Source: Cladopsammia gracilis (lineage: Eukaryota; Cnidaria; Anthozoa; Scleractinia; Dendrophylliidae). Taken from it: DNA of 64,000 nucleotides. The notes beneath the pieces were generated by a model. It worked only from the letters and a program-made list of their open reading frames with translations. It was not told the origin of the DNA and ran no database searches. This document shows, piece after piece, positions 30,305 through 44,300 of this stretch. The position numbers and the translations under genes were made by a program. The DNA lies in the NCBI GenBank assembly GCA_022457155.1, contig JAJGOT010000131.1:163501-227500 (forward strand). The letters are read 5' to 3'. Each line of letters opens with the position of its first letter. Position 1 is the stretch's first letter.

Positions 30305-31754
30305 CTTGCCGTGACTTGTCAGTTTTGGACTTAGCGCAAATAACACCCATGCATAATTACTTGAGTCTGATATAATGCTTATTACGTCATCAGGGAGGAT
30401 ATGAATATTCATGGGGTTTGAATAAGTCCAGTGATTCAAAACATAAAAAAATTATATTCACAAGCAAATAATTCTTACTTAAGTTGTTTCAAGCCAGAAT
30501 ATGTACAATTTCTTATGACGCAGCTGACTATTTTGACTCCACTAACACGAGACATTCAATTAGGCCCTTACACATATGCCGAATCTAATGTAAATGACAA
30601 GAACAACATATTTTGCCAGGAGCCATAATCAGGATGGAAACCGTGAGCGTTCCGGCTCCACGCAAACCCATGTTTAAGGACGTGTTGGGCTATTTTTAGC
30701 AGAAATTGCGCAACCCTTAACGCAATGAGAGCGCCGGAACCTATTACCTTTCACTATCAAGATTCTTCTTTTTTATTAACCTCACGTTCTAACGCATTAA
30801 CGAGATAGCTTTAAGAGCCCTTTGATTAAGAGAGACGGTCCCCTCGCAGATTTCTAGCTTGGACTAACTTAATGTACAATTCATTCATAAATAACACCAT
30901 TAACAACCATCTACTCATAACTTTAACATTTGAATTACATTTTTGGTGTATGTTCCTGGACAATCAAGTGTCTCAAAACTTACAGCAGGAGTCAACTGGA
31001 ACACAATTCCCGATTGGGTCAAAAAAAAAAGGAAACAAGCTAAGTTTTTTAAAGCCAGTGAATAAAAAACAATCAAAACGTGAATTGCCTCGTAAAATAA
31101 AATAAAATAAACATTTTTTTTAGCTTTAATTATAAAGAACTTTAAGTATATTTTTAACGTATATAAGAAATATAACATCATCAACACATATTAACTCCTT
31201 CTAATCAAAACTTGATGTCATAATATTACAGTACGACGCGCCTTACCCTGAGCACTTAACAAACTTTTTTAAAGCTTTCCACGATATCACCAACTAATTC
31301 TTATAATCTTTTCGTAACTGCGGATGCCACATCTAGAGGGTGGTATTTAGTGGTTTTTCGTAGCTGGCGTGGCACAAGTTTCTGAACTTTTGAAATATAA
31401 TGTAAGTGAAATTAATTAAAAAGGATCAAGGTAATAGACAGAATATGTTATTAGGATACACTGACTAATTCGTCCTAAATAAACTATTTCACATTGAATG
31501 TCTCGTGTTAGTGGAGTCAAAATAGTCAGCTGCGTCATAAGAAATTGTACATATTCTGGCTTGAAACAACTTAAGTAATGAATTATTTGCTTGTGAACAT
31601 AATTTTTTTATGTTTTGAACCACTGGACTTATTCAAACCCATGAATATTCATTAACCTCCCTGATGACGTAATAAGCATTATATCAGACTCAAGTAATTA
31701 TGCATGGGTGTTATTTGCGCAAAGTCCAAAACTCGGCTGACAAGTCACGGCAAG

Positions 31755-32042
31755 ATGACGACTCCAGCGCGTCCTGCCAACCTCTCTGGCCTCTCTGCTG
31801 AAGAAGTTGCAGTCTTGCAACGACCATTTAGCCCCTTCAACCGACTGCAGAAGCGGAGCAAGTTGCAAGTTGCAAATGAAGCTGGAGCTCGAGCTGGAGC
31901 TCGAGCGTTTACGGCTTTGGCAAGTGAAACTGAAATTGTACCCACTGGCACTTTGCAGAAGGATTCGACAGAATGTGAGAGTTCTGGCGGCGTGGATAAT
32001 CTAGAGAAATATACTCTTTTTTTTTTTCTTTTTAGTGCTTAA
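31755..32042 (+). CDS. Small hypothetical protein in right arm
   Basis: Mirror copy of 30304..30062: same first 32 residues, then a different frame (ETEIVPTGTLQKDSTECE). The small repeat GAGCTCGAGCTG, absent from the left copy, accounts for one length change. Function unknown. Confidence 0.3.
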   Translation: MTTPARPANLSGLSAEEVAVLQRPFSPFNRLQKRSKLQVANEAGARAGARAFTALASETEIVPTGTLQKDSTECESSGGVDNLEKYTLFFFLFSA

Positions 32043-32371
32043 ATTTGGTGCGGTGTGGTTTTGTAAAGGTTGGCTGTTTTCTGTTCGAGTTCAATTTTGG
32101 TGGATGTTAGTTCGCTGTCCACGCGTTCATTAATATTCCAGTATTTTCTGGTATTCTCCCAAATATGGTCATTCATTCACTCAGATTTTTCATCGAGTGA
32201 GGACGTTTGATTTGAATACCGAAACGGTAGGAATTATTCTATTATTTATCCCCCTTTTTACTCTGTTTGGATTTTTATAACATAGAGTACATTAAATTTT
32301 TTAACTTGTATAAGGGATACGAGATCACACAAACAGGTAACACAAAGAGATTAAAAGGAAACCATACTTAC

Positions 32372-35300
32372 AAATACTCCAACCTCGATAAATTAGAAAA
32401 TATTCCAGGCGGCAGGTCACGAATTTCATTTACAGATAAATCTCTGAAAAAAAAAATAACCGCATTAAGAATTTAAAACCCTGTAAATGCGAAACAAAAT
32501 TAACGTGGAAATTGCTCGCGTTGACTTTTAACACACACCAAACCTCGTGACTTTTTCTGATATTTATCTGGGAACATTTTTCTGTGACAGATGGATGTAA
32601 TACACATCTCCAATGTAATTTTTTTTATGTCACGCGACTTAACTTATCTAATACATATTTCAACATACTTTGTAAACTTCATTAATAATTCATAAGAGTA
32701 CAAACAAATAGAAATGAGCCATTCCAATCACATGATTACCCTGTATAGGCCGATACAATCTTGATACAACTCACCAGTGGTTGTATCTAATTTACATGTG
32801 AATGTGAATTTCACAAGTTGTTTACTGCATTCGCGTCCGTGTTGTATCGACACTATACATTCACTATCCTTCGGCTCGTGATTGTATAAGCCGGATACTG
32901 TAAACAGACTGGTAGTTCAACTCAAGTAGTTTATTCAGCCATTACTACAAAAGCACGTGCTCGAGTAAAAGTACTGCATGCAATAAATTACACGTGACGT
33001 AATCAACACGCGTGACAAAGAAGAATCGTTACGTTACATACAATCATACAAGATTAGATACTGTTACATCTCCCCTCTTTTAAACAAAACAAATTATAAC
33101 GATAATATAAAGAATGATATGCATAACTTATGATAGTGTTCATGACTAATCTCCAACGGTAGTGTTCAACATAGTTCAAGTGTTCTGACAAGTATTTTAA
33201 ATTTCTAGTCTGTCTGGAGGTTTTGAAATGCGTCGAGATCTTGTTGTGTAGGCTTGTCCGTCCTTATTAGGTGGGGTAGCTGAGTTATCTTGCGATGCTG
33301 TTGTTTCAGGAGTGGTGGTTCATTAATGCTGTCGTCCGTTACCTCAGGTGTAGGTTTCAAGTGTGATCGAGTGCGACGGTAGACACCTTCTGTTCGGTAG
33401 TTCTTAATGATGAAGGATCTTGGTTCCTTCACAGGTCTGATAACTGTTCCTCGTTCCCATCTCTGAGTGTGGTTGTCATAGATGTTGATTGGTTGACCTG
33501 GTTGGAATGGTTGTAGTGTCGGACTTGATGTATGCACCTCGTGCTTCAATGCAGAGCGAGTCAAACACATTATCCTCAGGCTTTGAAAAATATCAAAAAC
33601 GAGATTTCTAAACAACTTTACTCTGAAATTATAAGACTGTTAAACTTACCCACAGATCTGAAACCTTCTGAAAAAACCTTCTGAACAGCAGACGAAGAAT
33701 GTCGCGTCAACAACGTAACCTCCGAGCTACCCGAACAGCATGACCTCGAACTGACAGCTCTCACAACGTGACCTCGAGCTGACAGCTCATGGAAGCAAGC
33801 AGAAACTTGCTAAAACCCCGCTAAAAGCTGTCGGAAATTTCGATTTTTCATGGGTGAGAACACAGGCATACCTATTCTATGAATACCGATGGAGAAATCA
33901 ATATTGCTCTGCGTCTTCAACTAGCGATGTTGACCAATGAAAAATAGATATGAGCGGATTCTCGGACCCTACTGTATTATCCAAAGTCACCAGTTTGGCT
34001 TCTGTTACTTGCCGAGAGGCGCCTGGTGTCTTTTTAAGCGTAAATGGCGCGTGGTGCATCATTCTATACAATATGTAAAGTTGACCATTACGTTTTGTTA
34101 TTAATAAGAACACAACAAATGTTCAGCCTTTGATCGTTTCTTTTATTGAACCCAGTATACTTATTCAGTTGGCGTTTTGCATGGATATATGGCATTAAGC
34201 ATTATGCAATGCAAATATTGGCGGGTAAACATCTGGTAGAAGACATATTTAAAACGTTTGTGATAACGTCCAGTATGCATGATGCCCAACATTCTACGAC
34301 TTACAAATGCGATATCGACGACAGACTGTCAAATATCCTTTTGGGAAGATTTTGAAGCTCGTTGGATGACAAATCCCTAAAGAAAGCAGCAGATATTTGT
34401 TGCAACATTCAATTTCAAAAACGTCACTCAAGAGCTAAGAAAAATATCTTCAGTTTCATTTACAAATTTTACAGAACACAGATAAGCAAGGGGAAAGAAT
34501 AAGTTTATTCGCACGCAAAATTACGTTTATAAGTATAGTGAATTTTGTAAAGAGTTCCGATTACTTTAGATACAGTCGAACCTCTCCTTACGGATACTAA
34601 TACGGACACCTCTCTATTACGGACAGTTATCTTGGTCCCGAAGACACCAAAATTCATACAATCCCTACCTCTATAATACGGACACTTTGGTCTGTCCCTT
34701 TGGTGTCCGTATTAAGGAGGTTCGACTGTAACTCCATTTATTGCAAAGTTATCACAATCATCCACCAAAGCCAGTAAGGGTTATAAGGAGGATGTCTACT
34801 CTTGCCAACAAATGTAGACAATTTCATCCTACTTTATATTGACATAAAAACACCCGAAACGAACCATATTGTGTTGATTATAATTAACTATAAATTTAAG
34901 AGGTTCTTTCGTAGTCACCGTTTTTCGGCGTAGAATTGTAAACTTCTCTTAGTTTGGGCTCTTAACCTTTTTTTGCAACTGCATGATTATAAGATTGCAG
35001 TGAGGAAGGAAGGCAGCGAGATGAAAATCTTACTTAAACATTCTCTACAAAATGTGTAAATGTACAACTATTAATTCTAGTCAGTACCACAAAGCAGATA
35101 ACTGATTGTCTTAAGTCTTATGGTGAAAGCTATAATTTTATTTCAGTTGCTGCTAACAATCAAACTGTGTATTTTACAAATTCTTATACTTTATACTTAC
35201 AGCAATTGCAGGGTTCCCAAATAAGAAAAAATGTCTTCTGTCAAATTCTTCTGAAGTTGATTTTGTGACAGGTCTCTATGATAAAATAAAAAAAAAAACG

Positions 35301-38300
35301 TTTAACCCTATTTCGCCTTGGCAGGGGCATAAAGTGACCACGCTAGCTTTCAACATTCATACCATTTTAAAGATTAAAGCAAACGCCACCAAACTTTGTG
35401 ACTTTTCTTAAATATGTGGCAACAATTTGGTATGACAGCTCATTGTTCACGTGATGTTTCCATGGCAACAAAATGTTGACAGCCAATTTTTTTTCGAAAT
35501 TATGATTTCTTGTTTACCTTTTAATGGAAAAAAAGGTGAACTTCGTAACATTTACATTTTTACGCCATTTTAGTGTTTCTTTATTGGTTTTGATTCCGAG
35601 GTTTCTGAGAAGTCCAGAAATCCAAGAGGATGGATTCAAGATGGCGGCTGTGTAGAACTGATGATGTAATTCCCACGTCAAATCATCGTCCATTTTGCGG
35701 TTAGCAGAGGAAACAGTTTTGGACGTATCATACCTTGCAAATTTCATTGTCATAGCTCTTAAAGTTATGGAGAACTCAGCCGACGACAGGCTACAATAGA
35801 GATTTGAATAGGGATCCCAAAATTGACCATTTTTTTATATGATGGAAATTTTTTCAATATTCAGATAAATCTTTTTGAAATCTGTCTTTTGCAAAATGGA
35901 TCATGAAAAAAGATTGTTCCTACGCAAAGTTATCGACGAGAAAAGGATCTCCCCATTAACTGTTTCTCATTGAATGCTGACACTCATTTGTCATGTATAA
36001 ATTCACATGCAGTGTTGTGCATCACAAGAGAGTCGTGTCACAAAGGGTTAAAGACTAAAAAGCTAAAAGCATTCGTGTAATATTCGATTCCTGATTGAAA
36101 CGAAAATAATTTGAGTCGCTTGCGGGCTTAAAAAAGCAAGAGAAACAAGAAGGTTCCAAACGCTTAGTTAAGAACCGGTCGCCAAACTTTTTTTTTTTTT
36201 TTTTTTTTTATTAATCATTTTTTTATTTTTCAAATATACATGAATACAATTGTTACTATTAGTGTTATTAATAGCAGTATTGAAGAAAAGGAAAGTGTAC
36301 AATCGAAATAAACTATATATATATTAAGTTTAAAAAAAAGGAAGAAAAAGTAACTGGTGCACAGGCCACCCAAGGAAAAAAAGAAGAAAAGAAAAGAAAA
36401 GAAAAGTAGTAAGTAGTGCAGAAGTGCTATTGGATCGAAAGTTTGGGCCAGATATCTCACTCAGATATCGCCAAACTCATTAAGAGCGACATATATAACC
36501 AAGATGTCCTTGCTGTATACAAAGACAGGAAAATAGCTCAGATGGGTTCTGAGCGCCCTGCACAGCTGACGGTAGTGCCGATAAAGCCGAAGGCGAAAAA
36601 AAGAGCAGAAAATGTAGGCAAAGAGTACTTGTTCACGCCGCTTTCCCTCTTATATAAACCACACTCGCTTTTCTTAATTTCCTTATATCTCCAGCTTGCC
36701 GTTTGCTCTTCTTTTTTGAACCAGCCGTGCCGTTTAAAATTTATTGTTATCTTAACGTTGCAATTATTGATGTAAATATTTTAGGGGGAGAAATGGGGGA
36801 AAATGCCGCTGCTCGCCAAACAGCGCTACTGGTTGTGATATCATTGTAGTTGTTCCAAGCAAGTTATAAACTGCGCGTTATCATTTTCACGTCTAGCCAT
36901 GCTAGGTGTTAAGGAATTTTATTTCGTCGCTTTTCTCGTAACCAAAATTTGTATTTTTTGTGCGCACGTTTTATGTTCACATTCAATAGATGAAGCTGAA
37001 ATTTGGCGACAATATTGCCAAATAATTTTCAATTAAAACCGTGTCTCCGATTCAATTTTTACCTTTCTTTAAAAGTTATGAGCAGTTAAAAACGAAAACA
37101 GCTATATATTTCCGAACTCAAAAGTTCAACCGCGTGCATTAAAGAAAGACGTGTTATCAAAATTCTCCGACAAACTATTTTCGACAAAAGTGTTAAGTAT
37201 TTGCCACGTTTTTCATCCATTTCTTTAGTAGCGGAACCCGATTTTGGGAAACGAAGGACGTACTTTTGATGCACTTTCAACGTGCCTGTTCGATGAACTA
37301 TTTTTCAATTCGAGTTTAGGAAGACCGTTTTTTTTCCACTGTACATTTTGCATTTTTTCGGCCGCAGATTAAATTTGCATAATCCGAAAATTAAAGACGT
37401 GTAGCAAGGACAGCCAGCGGAAGTGACGTTATGTGGCGTCTGAGACTCAACGAGCAGATATGTGTTAACAAGATTTCACTGGAGAGTTAGATCGTCAACA
37501 AGACAAGGTTTCGTCAATTTTCAAAGGAATCAAAAGGCTCTAAGAACCATATCGTGAATACGAAAGCGTGGATTCTCAGCGCTTCTCAGCACTTCTGCCA
37601 GCGAATGAAGTACCTCAAAATGCCCCCTACCCTTCAATTTATTACAAATGCATCTAGGTTATTTATAGCATTTTGAAGGTTAAGTGGAAGTTATAGACAT
37701 ACTGACAATTCGTTGTTCTCCTCATTGTTGCAGTTTCTGTTCAGCACTGTTTCGTCAGACAATTTTCGTTGATAACTCAGCAAAAGACCGGCAAATTTCG
37801 CTGTATTAAATTTTTCATTCGCATATAATAGCAAATATAAAGAAGGGAAATGGAATATAGAATAAAGAAGGGAATGGTTGCAAACCATCTATTGTAGAAG
37901 TCTGCAATGAGGAACAACTCGATACTAGGAAGTATAAGGCTATTTTTGAGCCAAAATGAAAGAAATCTGAATGAATGAATAAATGAATAAATGATAACTA
38001 TATTTAGACACGGTAAAAATTCCTTCAGCATACAGTTATTTAAAAAGATAAAATGAAGACCTTACTAAACTAACTAACTAACATTAGACTAAAATTACAA
38101 CTAATTGCATACTAAAGCTGCTTTTCAATGATGCCGTGTATAAAACGTATTGAACTCATTCAAAACTGTAGTGACGCAGTTTACGTTTAAAATCATTTAA
38201 AGACGCTGCAGATCGTAGATCATGAGATAGGCTCAGTTCCACAACCCAGCTCCACTATAAGAGAAACTTTTCTTTAAATAATTGGTACGGGGCTGTGGAA

Positions 38301-41300
38301 GAGCCAATTTATTTCCAGTATTCCTTAATCGATTAGTCAATTGATTAATAATACACGAATAAATAACTTGATTGTAACAAAATATCAGTAAGATTTTATT
38401 TATATCGTTGATTGATTACTCACAGGTATTTAAGTGCCGTCATATGAAGAAATGCGCCCGTGGGTATATTCCTGATCTTGGTTCCCCTTAAAATCCTTAA
38501 AAAATATAGTTGCATTGTTATAATAATAATAAGCTGACGCAATGGCTCTTGCACATAAAATGATAAAATTGCTATTTTTACCCATAAAAAACGTCCAAGG
38601 TCATCGCATTTTTGTTGGTTCTAGTGGCTGATCACACAACACCTATTTGTTAACAAGGAAGCATTGCCTCGTGTTACATAACTATCTTCTATTTAGCCAA
38701 ATGTTTCCCCCTATTTGACTTAAAATAATTAAAATGTCAACTGGGGACATGTTAATAGCGGAGCTCTGCGGGCCGAAGGCCCGCGCGAAGCATCATACTC
38801 ATAGAACCAGAGAACCATAGAACCCATGCCCGTCATTTTTCATGGTCATGGCTAGCGGAATGTTTCGCAGGCGCGTTGTGTGCCCGCCGCCGCCGCCGCG
38901 ACGTCCGTCGCTTAGGGTTAACTCGCGGGCGCGTAGACTCGACCGTCGCAAAACATGCGTGTATGACGCCACACACCAACCGATATCTTTGCAATTTCAC
39001 GTCACCTGGGAAAACACTGCTGTGTTTAGCGGAGAAAACTAAAGTTAAAGTCGTTATTCTCTTGCATTTTTTTCGCGGTTTGCTACTCAAGACAGGGATA
39101 CTAATTAAGGGATACTCAGAAGCCGCTATAGTGGAAATAGTGGAAATAGAACAGCTTTCAGAGATAAAATCTTGTTTCGAGGATTGGAGCAATGCGGGAA
39201 GATGTTTGTCACTTCGGGTTTCAGAACTGAAGAAGCGGAGATTTAAACAATTTCCAAGCAGTGGAGGGACTCAAAGGTAAATCAAAATAAATTTTTCGAA
39301 GGGAATTTATGTTGATATCAATCTGTGATTGACGTTTTCTTTGTTCTCGCTAGTTTTGGAGAATTGTTTATAACACACGCTCAATTAAATTCAGTTGTTT
39401 TGATTTCTTTTATCGGAGACATCTCGGCCTCGATGAGCTTTTTTAATGGTTCGCGTTTTGCTTTTAAACATGAACTTATGGAGATTTGAATAACATTTTT
39501 CGAAAGAAGATTGTGTTGTCCATTTTTATGTGTTTGTTCATTCATTACATAAGTTGAAAAGCGATTTTATGTGAACAAAACAAAACAAGACTTAGATTTT
39601 ATAGTTCTAAACTTCACTCGCGTGGTCTTAATTATGCAAATATGTTTGTGTATTTTTTGCAATTTTGATTTCCAAATCAGTTTCTCGGACAATTTTTTAT
39701 AAGCAGCAGGTGTATTTTATTTGGAAATTAGTCGTACTAGTTATTCTAGACGGAGAAAAAGTTGTTTTTGTGAACTTTTGTACGGTCTAATGTATTGAGA
39801 ATTGCTAAAATAAAAAGATAGCCCGGTCGTCAATTTTATTCTTGTGCTTTCGACCTTTCACCTTAGTTAAGTTTATCATCGGCTTTCTGTTCAAAGAGCG
39901 ACGCTGTTAGGCTCAGGCTATCTATGTATATTATGAAACAGGGTAATATAATACATGTAAATACATTCCAAATATCCAGGGAATGTAAACTAGCATATGT
40001 TGAAATTATTTTAAAACTATTTCAACATAAAAAACGACGTTAACTCGTCCCGTCTCAGTCACAACTCCTGCATGAGTAGCAAAAGCTTAAAATTCAAATC
40101 TGTATATATATAATTCAACCGTGGAAGCGATGTGTTTAGTCATAATGCGGTTGAAATATATGAAAACAATTAGTCAAGAAGAATAAAATCTTACAATTTT
40201 GTCGCAGTTGTTGGGATGCATTTTAACAAGTCAGTTGGCAATTGTTTATCCGTGCAGTCAAATACATTCACAACTTGGTGGTTTATTGTCCTGCCATTGG
40301 TAAGGCACTGATTCTCGCAGTCTGAAAGAATGAAATATATGGTGTCTTTTAATTGAATATGCACGTCTTGACCGGCGTTTAACCCTATTTTGCCCGGGGG
40401 GGGGGGGGGGGGGGCACAAAGTGCCAGCGCTAACTTTCAACATTCATAACTTCCTTAATATGTATTCAAACGCCATCAACCTTTGTGACTTTTCTTAAAA
40501 TTTATCTGGCAACAATTTAATATGACGTTTTATTGATCACGTGACTTGATGTTTCCATAGCAACAAGATTTTGACAGCCATGTGTTTTGTAATTTCCTTA
40601 TTTTAACCTTTGAATGAAGAAAAACAATGTTTATTGGTATAACTTTTACATTTTTACGTTATTTTGCGTTTATTTATTGGTTTTAATGAATTTTGAGTCA
40701 ATTTGACGGTTTTTAAGAGGTTTTGAAAAATTCCAGAAATCCAAGATGGCGGATCCAAGATGGCGGCCGTATAACTAATTACCTAATAACTACGTCATAT
40801 GACGTCATCGTTCCATTGTGTGGACCGCAGTTTTGGACGTACTATATACCCTCCGGGCTCTTTACAACAGGCTAATACAATGTAGTGTTCAAACTTGTTA
40901 CCTGGCAGGACACAGCCAGGTAACAAGTTTGAACTAGCATTGTATTAGCCCATTTCATAAGAAATACATTATTTTATTGTTTTATCATTCAGCAGCGGGC
41001 AAATAACCTTGGGGATTTATCGCCACCTATTTAGCTCAATTGGTGTGGCGCAAGTCTGCAGAGCGGGAGATCAAGGGTTTAAATAAAGGAAATCAGCATT
41101 TAGTAGAAAAAATAGTTTACACAAAACACACCTGTTAAAGTAACTGGGATATCTCTCGAATCTGAGCCAGCTTTGTTAGTAGCCACGCAAGTGTATGTTC
41201 CCTCCTCATAGATTTTTGCTGTGACCATTCCTGAACCATAAGCGAACGGTGTGGAGTCTTTGAGTAAAGACATGTTAACGGGTGGGGTTCCTTCGGCTGA

Positions 41301-44300
41301 ACACCATAAAATATGACCTGGGGCCGTCCGTACAGATGGAATTTCAATAGTAATTTTCGGTTTATCTGCCGATAAAAGTAAAATACCAATAAGATGCCGC
41401 TCAAAAGACAACGAAGTTAGTACAGTTGCATTGTGAAATAAATAATATCGAATACCGTATGCAATTTTTTTTCTATTTTCAAATCCGCTTTTGTATTAGC
41501 TTGTTTCAAAGGGGTTCATTTAAACGAGGCCATTTTGCTTGAAAGACTCTGTCAGTGTTCTTCTCGACTCAGTTTATGGAGTTTACAACTAGTAATTGTA
41601 TAAATAGTAACGGGACCTTTTATCTCGTTAATGCGCATGCGCATTAAACGAGATTTCGGAATCAGTCGACGAAAAAAGGGACAAAAGTTGTTAACAAGAT
41701 TTTGTGGACTTCTGTCCGGGGGGGTTCTTCTTTCTTCTTTATAGAAGCTATATTAGGGCATTGAGGATATGGTTGGTTAAAGCGGTTAGGATTCCAAGAA
41801 GGGCGTCACATACCGTCACTAAAATTTTTGAGGAACACCCCCGGTCCTATTGTTATTTTCCCTAGGGTATTGAAATGTCATGAACTTGTCATGTCTTACG
41901 TTACGTCACCACAAAGGTATTACAGTTCTTATTAAGTTTCGATATCTCACGTTACCTAGCAGCTTCAATCATTTGTCGTAAAGCCATTAAAGCTGCTTTA
42001 GAAGGGTAAAAATAGGTCAAATGCGTTTTTTTTGATAAACGCAGTTTGAGAATTTCACGGTTTATTTTTACGAATGGAGACGTTTTAAGAAAGTTAAATG
42101 GGACGGGAAAGTTTGTGTTTTAATATGAGCGATATAGCAGAGCAAAATAGCATGACCTTTCGTGTGTTCTATTTTGAAATACTGAATCATTGCTATTACG
42201 GTTTGATTATGCAATAGTATGGGAAAGACGTCATAGTTTTATTGATTTAGCTACCGTGCACAAGGAAATTTTGCGGATTGTCCGACTGAATTTGTTTTGC
42301 GGGAGGAAATTTTTGCGGGTCGCGGAGACAGCTAAAATTTCTGACCCCGGTTGTCAAAAGGTGGATAGCGCAATCTACCCGATAAATCACTATCCAGTAG
42401 ATAACGCAATTGGTTTTGCACACCTTTATCCACTGGATAGTGATTTATCCGGTGGGTAGCGCTATCCACCCTTTGAACAACTTTGAAATGCTTGCGGATT
42501 TCTGGTCAAGTATAAATGAAATCCAAGGCATCGGTATTAAACTGCAATTTTACTTCCTGACCGGAGGTTTGTATAGTTTCCATAGTTATGGTTGTTGTTC
42601 TGGCGCTGGCGCCAATACGAACATAAACAACGAGAAAACTAGTGAGCGAATTATTGTACGTTGTTGTAAAAACGTATCAGTATTATGATAACAGTCTCTG
42701 GTTCCTTTGAGGACGTGTCTGGAGTTGAATCGGGAATACAAGTGACTGTTGTGCCGGTCGCCTCGGAGTTCATTGTTATGAGAGTTATAAGTTATTAGAG
42801 TTCACCGTTAAAAAGTTCCTGTTTATAAGCCGATATACATCATATACATATACATCATTAAAACAAGTTTGAAATTACTGTTTTCCTCAAAAATCTCGAC
42901 AAACTATCAACACACAAAAAAAAAACAATCTTTTAGGAACAAAATTTTACTGCTAAACGAATCCAATAGGTATATTTCACTAAACACAAAAATTCGCTGT
43001 GCAATCTCCGCGAGAATTAAACGTGACATCACCTATTTATACATTACAATCTGTCGAATCTCTCAGAAGTGTTGAATAAATTGGATATTATATTTCGTTA
43101 TTACAAAAATTCACTCTGCAATCTCCGCGAGAATTAAACGTGACATCACCTATTTATACTTTACAATCTGTGAAATCTCTCAAAAGTGTTGAATAAATTG
43201 GATATTATATTTCGTTATTTCCTAAATTGATTATTCCTCCCGGATCAGAAAAAGGTTTTCAAAAGTACTGCGGTCAGGAATCCCGCATGTTTGATTACTT
43301 TAGTACAAATTTTGTAATCTGTTTTTAACAGAAAAAAAAATTGGTTGCCAGTTTTTCAAGTCTAACTTGTCGTCCTTCTTGTAAAGCGGGCGGATAATTC
43401 CTTTACGTTGTGTGTCAGAGAGTGATCCGTGTTTAAAAGAGTAATTGATTAAATCGTGACTTAATAGTACTATATCCAAACTGGCCTTTGTTTCACGGAT
43501 CACTGATTAAGAATTGGGAAAGGATTGGACCCATTGTTCTGTGTATGAACAATGAGGTGGATCACTCCGCAAGGCACCGGGATCGTAGTCCCGCAGCCTC
43601 CTCCCACCCAAGCGACCCATTTTCCCATATCTCATTATCCTTCCCCAAACCTTACTCCCAAACCTTACTCCCAAACCTAACATTGCATCCCAACGCTAAC
43701 ATTGCATTCCTAGCTGTTCCATGTGGTCCCCTTTGGGTCATGTACCCATGGGGGGGGGGGGGGGGGGGGGAGTCGTGCCTGATGCAGTACAAAGCAGTTC
43801 TCTCACAACAACAAGTTCACTATCCGGGACTGATGCCACATCACAGGTCCCCAGGAGGGTTGTCGATTGGATTACCCGTTCGTGAAAAGATGCGACTCCT
43901 TCAATTGGGGTTAAGTTGGGTACAATCTCCCATTGAGGCTAGGATGACGGCTAAAAGACACCGAAGAGAAGACGGGCGAGAGCTGGGAGTCCCCCGGCGA
44001 CCAGTAGAGAGTAACAGTCCCGGCAACAACTGCAAGAGTCGGGCACTAAGGGCTTTAGATAGCCCCGGGACAATTAAACTCTCTAGTGGGAAAGGTGTGA
44101 AGCCCCCCTGGGCGTGTGGTCCATAAATAACGAAAAGAGAAAACAAATGAATCCAATAGGGAATAACGACTGAGTTCAGCCACCGCCAAACACACCAAAT
44201 TAACACCTGAACGTAATTCAGAATTCATCCGCGGCCAGGGAGGCGCAGGGGTAAACAAGTTTCCACTAAACACTGAGTTCAAACTATCACCAAACACACC

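Larger units (their letters stand above)
27793..32896. repeat. Inverted duplication, arms about 1.4 kb
   Basis: The left arm (27793..28590 plus 29932..30565) and right arm (about 31493..32896) are inverse complements, e.g. ACTAACACGAGACATTCAAT at 30547 versus its complement at 31493, and GGTAATCATGTGATTGGAAT versus its complement near 32735. The spacer 30566..31492 is single copy. The left arm is split by a Tc1-type insertion that is absent from the right arm. Each arm contains one LRR exon and one copy of a small ORF beginning MTTPARPANLSGLSAEE. The right arm ends at an LTR insertion. Confidence 0.8.

Noticed and set aside
26735..32443. Fusion of the LRR gene to the RING/TRAF gene on the same strand
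   Set aside because: The splice phases happen to be compatible (phase 2), but the RING would lack its first cysteines and 5.6 kb of inverted duplication lies between; an extracellular LRR joined directly to a cytoplasmic RING without a membrane segment is implausible.
43488..44126. 212-codon plus-strand frame
   Set aside because: Runs through a 21 bp G run and low-complexity C-rich sequence; no recognisable motif and no conserved structure.
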